Shown here in pieces: positions 1 to 12,900 of a DNA stretch of 64,000 bases. Both the position numbers and the translations under genes were made by a program. The notes under the pieces are model-generated. The model worked only from the letters and a program-made list of their open reading frames with translations. It ran no database searches and was not told the origin of the DNA. Location: positions 992,001-1,056,000 of the forward strand of contig JACZZP010000017.1 of assembly GCA_015183035.1 (NCBI GenBank), in the 5' to 3' direction. Each line of letters starts with the position of its first letter. Position 1 is the stretch's first letter. The stretch is from Meloidogyne chitwoodi (lineage: Eukaryota; Nematoda; Chromadorea; Rhabditida; Meloidogynidae).

Positions 1-3000
1 GGCCAAATATATTTACTTTCTTCTATTTGTAAATATTTATTAAATTCTAAACAAATATTAATTTTAACATCTTTAACTTCTTTTGTTTTTAATTTATTTT
101 CTTGTCCAATATTTGGAAGAATAAATGTTTTTATTATTTTTTCATTTTGTTCTAATTTTTGTTTTGATTCTATTAAATAAGAATTAATTAAAGAAGATGA
201 TTTAGTAGTCTTTAAAATTAAAGAAGGATATTTATTTGTAATTTTTAATTTAATTTCATTTTTATTAAAATCTTCTCTTCTTTTTATTAATTCTTTAATT
301 AAAGATAATTCAATTAATTCACTTTCTTCTGTTTTTAAATTAATTCCAGAAATTAATAATGGAATATTTTTTATAAATAATATTTTCTGATGATTATCAG
401 AAGATGAATTAAATTCATAATTAATAAAAAAATAATTTTCAGAAGATTCTTTTATTTTAAATAATTCAGGAAATATTTCATGTGCCCATTTTCTTTTAAT
501 TGATACTCCAAATGTTTGTTCTGATTTTTGTAATAAATAATTACCAATTTTTTCTTCTTTTCCACTTGCTAATATTTTTATAATTTTTTCTTCTTTTATA
601 ATATATTTTAATTTTTTTAATAATTTTTCAAATTCTGGTAAACGATTTAATGATAAAGTTGTTTTAAATTCTTCTTTAATTATTTCTTTTGTATTTAAAA
701 TATAATTACCACCAAATCTTTTTACTTCTAATATTTTTTCTGGTATTTGTTGAAAATATTCTTCTTTTCTTTCAAAAATATAATCTAAATTTATTTTAAT
801 ATTTTTTGATTCTTTTAATTTTTTAATAATTATTTCCCCTTTAAAAGGTATTAAATTAATTTTTTCAATTAATTCTTTTTGAATTTCTTTTTTCCATTCT
901 TTATTAATATTTCTTTGTTCATTAGAAGAAGATTTTGTTTTTAAAATAATAGGAGATTCTTTTAATTTTATTGGTATATTTATTAAAATATTTAATTCAT
1001 TTATTATTTTCTTCTGTAATTTTGTATATAAAATAATATTTTCTTCTTCAAATTCTTCAATTTTAAATAAAATTGGTTTTAAAATATTTGGTAAAGGTAA
1101 AATTTGTTGAAAATGTTCAGATGACAATAATTTTGAATTTAATCCAAAATTTAATTTTAATTGTTCAAATTGACTTTCTTTAGTTTTAAAATTAATTTCT
1201 TCTTTTCTTGGTATTTTAATTATTTTTTTTATTTTTTCATATTTTAAAGAATTTGAAAGACAAAATTGTGAAATTAAATTTTCAGAATGTTCAATTAAAT
1301 AAATTGGAGATATTTTAATTAATGATTTTGTTAAATCTTTTAAATATAATTCTGCTTTTTTTGAACTTTTTGAAGAATCAAAATGTTGAAAATCAACAAA
1401 AATATTAATTATTTTTTCACTTGCTTCATTTAATTTTTTAAAATAAAATTCTTCTCTAGGTATTTTAATTATTTTTTGAATTAAAAATTCTTCTTCTATA
1501 TTTTTAATAAATTCTTTATTAATAATTAAAGGAGTTGATATTTTAAATGATTTTTCTATTTTTTCTATTCTTTTTAATTTTAAAATAAATTCTAATTTAA
1601 TTTCATCTTCACTTCTTTCCCATTTTTCTATTGAATTTAAAACTTCTTCACTAATTTCTTTTGTTAATAAATTTGTAAAAATATTTGTTGCAAATTTTAA
1701 TTCTTTTTCTGCTTCAAAATTATTTTCAATAATTTTATATTGAATTATTAATGTTTCTTCTTCTTCTCCAAATTCTTTTGTTTTTATTTTTAATTTTTCA
1801 CCTAAATTATAAGTTTTTAATTTTAATTGAGTTTTTTCCCAATTTAAAGGTTTTTGTAAAATATCTGTTCTATTAATAAATTCTTCTTTTAATGATTTTG
1901 TATTTAATTTTGTTTCAAAATTAATAGAACTTGGAATTTTCTTTTGTATTGAATAAATTGGATTTAATGCTTGTAATTGAATTGACTGATTTATTTTTAT
2001 TTCTTTAGAATTTAAAGTATTTAATTTTTGTTCAATTTTATTTTTTATATTAATTAAATGTTGAGTATTATAAAAATGTTTTAAAATTGGTATTTTAGCA
2101 AAAATAATAGAAATTGTTTTTGTTTTATTTCCAAATTCATTTAATTTAATTGAAATTAATTCTTTATTTTTTTCTGGAAAAGTTTTTTTAATAAATTCTT
2201 TATTATCATTTCCAATAAAATTATTATTTTGAATTTTACTTTCTTCAATATAAAATTGTTTTTTAATTTCTTCTTTTTCTTTTAAATATTTTATTGTTTT
2301 TATTTCAATTTCTGGAATATCAAATTTAAAAATATCAGAAGAATTATTAATTTTTAAATCACTTGATTCTTTTATTTTTATCCATTCTTTTATTTTTTCT
2401 TTTTCTTTTAAATTAGCCCATGTTAATAATTCTGTATTTATAAAATTAATATTTAATTGAAGATTACTTTCTTTTTCAATAAATTCTCTTAACCAAATAA
2501 TTTCTTTTTTTAATTGTTTTTCTTCTTTTTTTATTTCAATTATTTCTTTTTTTATAATTAAAGGATTAATTAATTTATTAAATATTTGTATATTTTCTTC
2601 TTTAATTTCTTTTATTTTTATTGATAATAATTCTTTATTAATTATTTTTATTATTTTTATTTTTTCTTCTTCAATTTGTTCATTTTTTGAATATTTTATT
2701 TGAATATTTAATTCTTCCCTATTAATAGCTTTTATTTTTAATTTATCTTTCCATTCCCTTTTTAATAAAATTATTTTTTCTTTTTCTTCTTTTCTTTCTT
2801 TTATTCCTATTATTTTACAAATAATAGATATTTCTTCTTTTTGTTTTTCATAAAATTTATTTTTTGATATTATAGGTCCTTCTTTTATTGAATAATCAAA
2901 AATTCTTTCAATCCAAATTCCTGGTTGTTCTTTTAAATTTAATTCATGTTGAGATAAACTTTTTTCTATTTTAAAATTTCTAAATTCTTTTGGAATTTCT

Positions 3001-3583
3001 ATAGGTATTTTTTTTATTAAAGAAATTCTTTCAATATCACCTAATTTTTGTAATTGTTTTTGTTGTTTTAATAAATGTTCTTTTGATGCTTTAGTTTTTA
3101 ATTGTTTATATTCTTCTTCTCCAATTTTAATTATTTTTTTAATTTTTTGATCTTTATTTTCATTATTATCTAATTGAGCAAATAATTCTATTTTTTGTTC
3201 TTTATTTATTTCTTTTAATTCTTTTGATATTATTATATCTTTTTTTATATCTTTTAATATTTTTAAAATTTCAAAAGGTTTTTGTTCTATTATAAATGTT
3301 TTATTAATTTCAAAATCTTCTTTTTTAGGCATTTTAGTAATTAATTGACCAATTTCTTGTTTTAAATCTTTTTTAATAATTTCAGTTTTATCAGATGATT
3401 CTTCTCCAATTATTTTTATTTCAATTTCTTTTTCTTCTTTTTTTGCTTCTTTTGTAAATAATTGTTCTTCTAATTTTCTTTTTTCTGTTATTTTCTTCTC
3501 AAATTCTTCTTCTTTAATTAATTCTTTTTGTTTTTCCCAATGAATTGCTGTTGTTTGTTCACCACTTTCAATTTTATATTCTC
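1..3583 (-). CDS. Giant repeat protein, third long exon (3' end outside window)
   Basis: The minus strand is open for about 1,190 codons from an acceptor at 3584-3586 (TTTATAG) to the window edge. The exon begins with two bases of a codon (phase 1), then GEYKIESGEQTTAIHWEKQK. The protein is dominated by Lys, Glu, Ile, Asn and Leu, with a loose rhythm of short hydrophobic/charged strands about 13 residues apart. Examples are LKIKTKEFGEEEE and IIKIPREEFYFKKLNE. It lacks the homogenised KSKSES super-repeat of the next exon upstream, so it looks like an older, diverged part of the same architecture. No Ig, kinase, transmembrane or other known domain is visible. Joining it to the 12.9 kb exon is my inference from compatible phase (donor at 3929/3930) and shared composition; it could instead be a separate gene. 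No stop was found when I read the frame by eye. Confidence 0.6.
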
Positions 3584-3929
3584 CTATAAATTATATACCT
3601 ATCAGTTGATTCAAAAATTGGAACCAAGAATGGAATATTTAAATATATATATTTGACCCCAAAAATTAATTTTACAAAAAAATAAAATAATTAATGATAT
3701 AATTTAAATAAATAATTTTTGACTTTAAGAAGTATTTATTTTAATAATTCTTTAAAAATTGCTAAAATGTGTGTACTTTTAAAAAGTATAGCAAGTGCAA
3801 AAGTGATTGTGCTTTTTTGTTTAATTTAAATTTAAATTGCCGCATTTTTGCATTTTTCCAATTTTTGGGGCCAAAATAATATATAAATATTTCCAATCTG
3901 ATTCTTTAGAAATTCCCAAAAATTAAAAC

Positions 3930-6900
3930 CCCTTTTTGGAGCTTCAGTCGCCGCTTCTGCCGCCAAACTCTGCACAGCTGTCAAAACCCCACTTGCTTTT
4001 GCCTCTTCCCCAATAGCTTCTGCTATAGCTTCAATTTCCATTATTTCACTCTTTGCTTCCCCTGTTTTTAATATTGCTGATTTAATTTCTTTTTCTTTTA
4101 TTTCTTTTTCAATTTTTTCAAATATTTTAATATTTTCTAATTCAAAATTTTTAATAATATTTTCTTCTTTAATTTCATTTATTTTTATATTTAATTTATC
4201 TTTTTCAATTTGTTTTAATTTAATATAATCATTTTTTTCTTCTTCATTTATTAAATCTTTAATTATTTCCATTTTTGTTTCCTCAAATTTTGCTTCTTCC
4301 ATTTTTGTTGAAATTTTTGTTTTATTTATTTCATTTTGTTTCTCTTCAATTTGATAATTAATTGGTTGTTTTATAATATCAAAACCTAAATTAATTTGTT
4401 TTTCTTTTTCAATTTGTTTTTGTTGTTCTAACCATTTTCCAACTTTAAATTCAATATCAGTTTTTGCTTCTTTTATTAATTTTTGTTTTTTTTCAATAAT
4501 TACTCCAGTATTTAATTCTTCATTTAAAAATTCTTTTAAACTACAAAATTCTTTAATTAAAGGTATTTCTTTAATTTTAATATTTTCAATTTCAACACTT
4601 TTTGCTCTTTTTTCAATTTTTTCAATTTTATTTAATTCTTCAATTGAAAATGTTTTTTCTAAAGGCAAAAATTGTTTTAATTTAGTAGTAAATATTAAAG
4701 AAGATTCTTCTATAGGTTTTTCTTTAATTATTGAAATAAATATTTCTTTTTCTTTTAAATCTTTTGTATTTAATTTTTCAATTAATTTATTCTTTTCTGC
4801 AAATTTAAATTCTTTTTCTTCTTTTTTAATTTCTTTTCTTTCTAAGGAGACAAAAGATGATGTTCTGGATTCAGAAAATTCTTTAATATTTAATTTAATT
4901 AATGATTCACTCTTTGATTTTTGAATTTTTCTAATACTTTCAAATTCTTCTTTTCCAATCAAATTAGCAGAATATTCTTTTTCTTCATTAATTAAACCTT
5001 TAGATGATAAAATAGCTTTTTCTTTTAATTTATCCTTTAATAATATTTTTGATTTTTCTTCCTCATTTAATTTTTCTATAATTTTATATTCTTCAATTTT
5101 ATTATCACTTGTTGATTTTAAATTAATTTTATCTTTTATTTGCCTTTTTATATCATATTTTATTTCCAATTCTTCAAAATCTTTAACATTTTTATCAAAT
5201 GATATTAAAGAATCAGAATATATTTCACCAAATTCTTTAATTTTAATTTTTATAAAAGATTCACTTTTTGATTTTTGTATTTTTCTAATACTTTCAAATT
5301 CTTCTTTATTAATTAAATTGGCTGAATACTCTTTTTCTTCTTGAATTAATGATTTTGATTTTAATATTGCTTTGTCAATTAATTTCTCTTTTAATAATAA
5401 TTCTAATTTTTCTTCTGAATTTAAATGTTTCAAAACAATTTGATTTTCAATTTTATTGTCAATTGATTCTTTTAAATTAATTTTCTCGTGTATTTGTCTT
5501 TTATTGTCATATGTTATTTTAATTTCTTCCCAATCTTTTGGTATATAATTAATTGATACAATAGAATTAGCTTTTTCTTCATTAAATTCTTTTAAATTTA
5601 ATTTAATTGATGATTCACTTGCTGATTTTTGAAGACTTTTAATTTCATCTTTTTCTTCTTTTTTAATTAAATTAGTAGAATATTCTTTTTCCTCTTGGAT
5701 TGAACATTTTGATGATAAAATAGCTTTATCTTTTACTTTCTCATTTAATAATAATTCTGATTTTTCTTCTGAATTCAAATGTTTTAAAATAATCTGATTT
5801 TCAATTTTATTATTAATTGATTCTTTTGTGTTTATTTTATCTTTAATTTTTATTTTTTCTTTTATTTTAAATTCAACAAATTCTTCCCAATTATTTTTTA
5901 ATTCTTTTTCAATATAAGCAATAAATGAAATATTTTTTTGACAAAATTCTTTAATATTTAAATTAATATTTGTTTGACTTTTTGATTTTTGCAACTTTTT
6001 TACAGAATGCCAATTTTCTTTATTAATAAAATTTGCTTCAAATGTTTTTATGTTAAATATTGATTCTTTTAATTTTAATTCTGTTTCTTCTTTAATTTTT
6101 AATTTTATTAATTTATTAATATCTAATTCTGATTTTGAATTTTCTAAAAATATATTTTTTTCAATTTTATTATTTTTAAAAGATTTTCCTTTAAAATTTT
6201 CTTTAATTTGTCTTTTTTCATTTAAATTAATTTCTGTATCCTCAAAATTTTCACAACTCTTTTCTAAAGAAATAAAAGAACCAAAACTTGTTTCACTAAT
6301 TTCTTTGGCTTTTAATAAAATTGAACTTTGACTTTTTGATTTTTGTATTTTTTTAATACTTTGATATTCTTCTTTATTAATTAAATTGGCAGAATATTCC
6401 TTTTTCACATTAATTGAAGATTTTGATTTTAATATGGCTTTATCTTTTAAAGAATCATTTATTAATAATTCTGATTTTTCATCATAATTTGGTTTTTCTA
6501 TAATATTATATGTTTCAATATTATTATTAATTGATTCTTTTAAATTAATTTTATCTTTTATTTGTCTTTTCATGTTTTGTTTTATTTCAATTTCTTCCCT
6601 ATTTTTTAATTCTTTATCAAATGATATTAAAGAATCAGAATATATTTCAACAAATTCTCTAATATTTAATTTAATTGATGATTCACTTTTTGATTTTAAT
6701 AAATTTGTAGCATTTTCACTTTCTTCTTTTCCTATTAAAAATGCCTGTAAATTTTTCAATTCTTTAGTATATTCTTTTATATTTATTTTATTTTTCTCTA
6801 TTTTCTGATCTTTTAATAATAAAAAGATTTGTGATTCAGATTTTGATTTTTGAAGAAATTGTTCTTTTAATATTTTTGTGTTTTTTGAAGATTTTGTTTT

Positions 6901-9900
6901 TAATTCTTCAATTAATTTAAATTTATCTTTTAAATTAATTTTATTTTCTTCTTTTAATTCTTTTAAATTTTTTAGAAAAGAAATAATTAAATTAATATTT
7001 TCTTCTTCAAATTCTTTTAAATTAATTTTTATAAAAGATTCACTTTTTGATTTTTGTATTTTTTTAACATTTTGATATTCTTCTTTTCCAATTAAATTAG
7101 CAGAATATTCTTTTTCTTCTTTAATTAAACCTTTAGATGATAAAATGGACTTCTCTATTACTTTCTCATTTAATAATAATTCTGATTTTTCTTCTGAATT
7201 TAAATGTTTCAAAACAATTTGATTTTCAATGTTATCATCAATTGCTTCTTTTGTATTTATTTTATTGTTTAATTTTTGTTTTTCTTTTATTTTAAATTCA
7301 AATTCTTCTTTATTTTTTAATTCTTTATCAATTAATATAATTGAATTTATTATTTCTTCATTAAATTCTTTTAAATTTAATTTAATTGATGATTCACTTG
7401 CTGATTTTTGAAGACTTTTAATTTCATCTTTTTCTCCTTTTTTAATTAAATTAGCAGAACATTCTTTTTTATTAAAAATTGATTCTTTTAAATTTAAATT
7501 AATTTCTTCTCTTAAAATTTCATTTAATAATTTATTTACTTCTTTATCATTTTTTAAATTAATAATAAATTCTTTTATTAATTTTTCATCTCCAATTTCT
7601 TTTAAATTTAAATATTCTTTTATTTTAATTTTTTCTAAAATTTTTGTTTCAATTTCTTCAATAACATTTTCTTTTTTCTCTATTAAAGATGTTAATAATT
7701 CTGATTTTATTTTATTAAATTTAATTGTTTTAAATTCATTTAAATTTATTAAACTTTTTGATTTTTTTAAAATATTTATATTTTCAAATTCTTCTTTTTT
7801 ATTTAAATTTTCTTCAATTTCTTTATTTTCTAAAGAATATTCTTTTAATTTAAATATAACTTTTTCTTTATTTTTTTCTTCAATTTTCTTTTCATATTTA
7901 TAATAATTATTATTATTTAATATTTTTATTAATTCCATTCCTTTTTTTGTTATTTCATTTTTTGATGTTTTTATTTTAACTTCATTTTTTTTAATTATTT
8001 TATCAATTAATTTTATTTTAATTTCATCAAAATCTTCTTCTTTTGTATTTAATTCAATTAATATATTATAATCTTCTTTTAAAAATTCTTTAAAATTTGT
8101 TTCAATTTTAATTTTATTTTTTTCTTTTAATAATATTTTTTCTTCTTCTTCTTCATTTTGTTGTTTTTCTTTTTTTATTAAAAAAATATTTTCTTTTTCT
8201 TCTCCAAATTCTGAAGAAATATTTTTAAAAACTTTTTCTATTTCATTAATATTAATTAAAATTCCCGCGATCTCTCCCTCATTTAAATTTATAATATTCC
8301 AATTTATATTAAATTCATTTAAATAATTATTTTTAATTTCTTCACAAATAATTAAAACTTTTTGTTTTTCTCGAAATTTTTCGAGAATTTTAGTTTCTTC
8401 TGATTTATCTACATCTTTAATATTAATAAATAATTGAATTATTTCTTTACCAAATTCTTTAATATTAAATTCATTAAATATTTTATTTTTAGATTTTATT
8501 AATTTTTCAACATTTTCTAAAGCTTCTTTTGATTTAAAATTATTAGAATAATTATTTAATTCATATAATGGAATTTTAAATGTTTTATCTAAATAAACAT
8601 TATTATTAAATAATTTATTTATTTCTTCTTCTCCCTCTTCAATATTATTTTTATTTAAATTTATATTTTTATTAATTTCTAAATCTTTTAATTCTTTTAT
8701 ATTTTTATTTAAATTTATTTTTTGTTTTTCATTTAATTTTATTTGATTTTCTTCTTTTAAATATTGTTTTGGTTGTTTTATTGATATTAATGAATTTATT
8801 ATTTCTTCGTTAGATTCTTTTAATTTTAAAGAAATATTTGTTTGACTTTTTGATTTTTGTATTTCTTTGACATTTTGATATTCTTCTTTTCCAATTAAAT
8901 TAGTAGAATATTCTTTTTCTTCTTTAATTGAAGCTTTAGATGATAAAAATGATTTTTCTCTTAATTTCTCATTTAATAATAATTCTGATTTTTCTTCTTC
9001 ATTTAATTTTTCTATAATTTTATATTTTTCAATTTTATTATTAATTGCTTCTTTTGTATTTATATTATCCTTTAATTTTTGTTTTTCTTTAATTTTAAAT
9101 TCAATTTCTTCAAAATATTCTATTGGTTTTTCAATTAATATAATTGAATTAGCTTTTTCTTTATTAAATTCTTTTATATTTAAATTAATTAATGATTCAC
9201 TTTTTGATTTTTCTATTTTTCTAGTACTTTCAAATTCTTCTTTATTAATTAAATTAAAAGAACATTCTTTATTTTCAAAAAATGAACCTTTTGATGTTAA
9301 TAAATTTTTGTCAATTAATTTATCCTTTATTAATAATTCTGATTTTTCTTCCTCATTTTGTTTTTCTATAATTTTATATTCTTCAATTTTATCAACACTT
9401 GCTTCTTTTGTGTTTATTTTTTCGTGTATTTTTCTTCTCTCATCATATTTTATTTCAATTTCTTTCTTATTTTTTAATTCTTTATCAATTAATATAATTG
9501 AATTTATTTTTTCTTCATTAAATTCTCTAATATTTAATTTAATTAATGATTCACTTGCTGATTTTATAATTTTTTTAAAATCATCTTTTTCTTCTTTTCC
9601 AATTAAATTAGTAGAATAATCCTTTTCTTCTTTAATTGAAGCTTTAGATGAAAAAAGAGATTTCTCAACTACTTTCTCTTTTAATAACAATTCTGATTTT
9701 TCTTCTGAATTTAATTTTTCCAAATTTATTTTTCTTTCAATTTTAAAATCTTCAGCTGATTTTAAATTAATTTTATCTTTTACTCGTCTTTTCTCGTTAA
9801 ATTTTACTTCAAATTCTTCAAAATCTTTAACATTTTTATCAAATGATATTAACGAATCAGAATATATTTCATTAAATTCTTTAATATTTAAATTAATATT

Positions 9901-12900
9901 TGTTTGACTTTTTGATTTTTGTATATTTTTAATATTTTGATATTCTTCTTTATTAATTAAATTAGCAGAATATTCTTTTTCTTCTTTAATTGAAGCTTTA
10001 GATGAAAAAAGAGATTTCTCAACTACTTTCTCATTTAATAATAATTCTGATTTTTCTTCTGAATTTAAATGTTTTAAAATAATCTGATTTTCAATTTTAT
10101 TATTAATTGATTCTTTTGTGTTTATTTTATCTTTAATTTTTATTTTTTCTTTTATTTTAAATTCAACAAATTCTTCCCAATTATTTTTTAATTCTTTTTC
10201 AATATAAGCAATAAATGAAATATTTTTTTGACAAAATTCTTTAATATTTAAATTAATATTTGTTTGACTTTTTGATTTTTGCAACTTTTTTACAGAATGC
10301 CAATTTTCTTTATTAATAAAATTTGCTTCAAATGTTTTTATGTTAAATATTGATTCTTTTAATTTTAATTCTGTTTCTTCTTTAATTTTTAATTTTATTA
10401 ATTTATTAATATCTAATTCTGATTTTGAATTTTCTAAAAATATATTTTTTTCAATTTTATTATTTTTAAAAGATTTTCCTTTAAAATTTTCTTTAATTTG
10501 TCTTTTTTCATTTAAATTAATTTCTGTATCTTCAAAATTTTCACAACTCTTTTCTAAAGAAATAAAAGAACCAAAACTTGTTTCACTAATTTCTTTGGCT
10601 TTTAATAAAATTGAACTTTGACTTTTTGATTTTTGTATTTTTTTAATACTTTGATATTCTTCTTTATTAATTAAATTGGCAGAATATTCCTTTTTCACAT
10701 TAATTGAAGATTTTGATTTTAATATGGCTTTATCTTTTAAAGAATCATTTATTAATAATTCTGATTTTTCATCATAATTTGGTTTTTCCAAATTTATTTT
10801 TCTTTCAATTTTATTATTAATTGATTCTTTTAAATTAATTTTATCTTTTATTTGTCTTTTCATGTTTTGTTTTATTTCAATTTCTTCCCTATTTTTTAAT
10901 TCTTTATCAAATGATATTAAAGAATCAGAATATATTTCAACAAATTCTCTAATATTTAATTTAATTAATGATTCACTTGCTGATTTTATAATTTTTTTAA
11001 AATCATCTTTTTCTTCTTTTCCAATTAAATTAGCAGAATATTCTTTTTCTTCATTAATTGAAGCTTTAGATGATAAAAATGATTTTTCTCTTAATTTCTC
11101 ATTTATTAATAATTCTGACTTTTCTTCTTCATTTAAATGTTTTAATATAATCTGATTATCAATTTTATTATCACTTGTTGATTTTATATTTATTTTATCT
11201 TTTACTTGTCTTTTCATGTTTTGTTTTATATCAATTTCTTCAAAATCTTTAACATTTTTATCAAATGATATTAAAGAATCAGAATATATTTCACCAAATT
11301 CTTTAATTTTAATTTTTATAAAAGATTCACTTTTTGATTTTTGTATTTTTCTAATACTTTCAACTTCTTCTTTATTAATTAAATTAGCAGAATATTCTTT
11401 TTTTTCTTGAATTAATGATTTTGATTTTAATATTGCTTTGTCAATTACTTTCTCATTTAATAATAATTCTGATTTTTCTTCTGAATTTAAATGTTTCAAA
11501 ACAATTTGATTTTCAATGTTATCATCAATTGCTTCTTTTGTATTTATTTTATTGTTTAATTTTTGTTTTTCTTTTATTTTAAATTCAAATTCTTCTTTAT
11601 TTTTTAATTCTTTATCAATTAATATAATTGAATTTATTATTTCTTCATTAAATTCTTTTAAATTTAATTTAATTGATGATTCACTTGCTGATTTTTGAAG
11701 ACTTTTAATTTCATCTTTTTCTCCTTTTTTAATTAAATTAGCAGAACATTCTTTTTCCTCTTGGATTGATGATTTTTCTTTTGGTCTTTTCTTTATCTCC
11801 AAATCCATCCCTTCTTCAATGTTTGATTTATCCAAAATTATCAATTTTTCAATTTTATAATCTTCTGATTCTTTTATATTAATTTTCTCTTTTAATTCTT
11901 TCCAATTATTTTCATCAATTTCATCAATAATATCTGTTTTTTCTTTCATTATAAATTTAATCGAAGATTGATTTGGTAATTTTATTATTTTATTTAAATT
12001 TATATTCTCTTCTCTTTTTGTTATATTAACTTTAAAATCCCTAATTTCAATTTTTTCTTCAACATTTAAATATTCTGATAAATTAATTTTTTCTTCTTTA
12101 ATTTCTTTTTCTTGATTTATTTCAATAAAATAATAAATCCCTTCCTTCCCTTTCTCCCATTTATTTAATTTATTAATTTCCCTTTTATTAGTAATTAACA
12201 AAATATTTTGCAAATCGCCTTCTTCGCCTAATATTTCTGCGCAAACTTTGCTATTTTTTTTATTTAATATTATTTTTGAATCTTCTTTTAAAATATTATT
12301 TTTATCAATTTCCCAATTTAATTTAATATTTTCTATTTTATATTCATTAATTTTTAATTTAATAAATAATTTATTTTTTTCAATTAAATTCTCTTTTTCT
12401 TCTTCTTCTTTTTTATTTAATAAAATATTTAAATTAATTTCTTCATTTTCTCCCAAAGTTTTAAATTCTTTTATTAAATTTATTTCATTTAATTTAATTT
12501 CTATTTCTTCAAAAATATTTAAATTTTTAGAAAAAGATATTTTTGAATTTATTTCTATTTTATTAAATTCTTTAGCCTTTAATTTTGCCAAATTTAAATT
12601 ATTTAATTTATTTATTATTTTAGTATTTTCTTTTTCTTCTTTATTTATTAAATTTATATTTATTTTACCAAAAATATTTTTACTTTCTTTTAATGTTAAA
12701 ATTATATTTTCCTTCATTTTATTTTTAATTAATAATATTTTATTTATTTTTTCTTCTTCTTTTTTATTTAAATTATTAATTAAAAATTGTCCAATTATTT
12801 GAAAATATTTTGATTCTTTTATTTTTATTTTTTCTTTTAAATATTTTTTTTCTTTAATATTAATTTTAAATTCTTCCAAAATATTTGGAAATTTTTCAAT

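Noticed and set aside
3832..3929. Hydrophobic tail NFWEFLKNQIGNIYILFWPQ as a true C-terminus with a membrane anchor
   Set aside because: Possible, but a phase-1 donor sits just before it and joins in phase to the next long exon. I treat it as retained intron, with moderate certainty.
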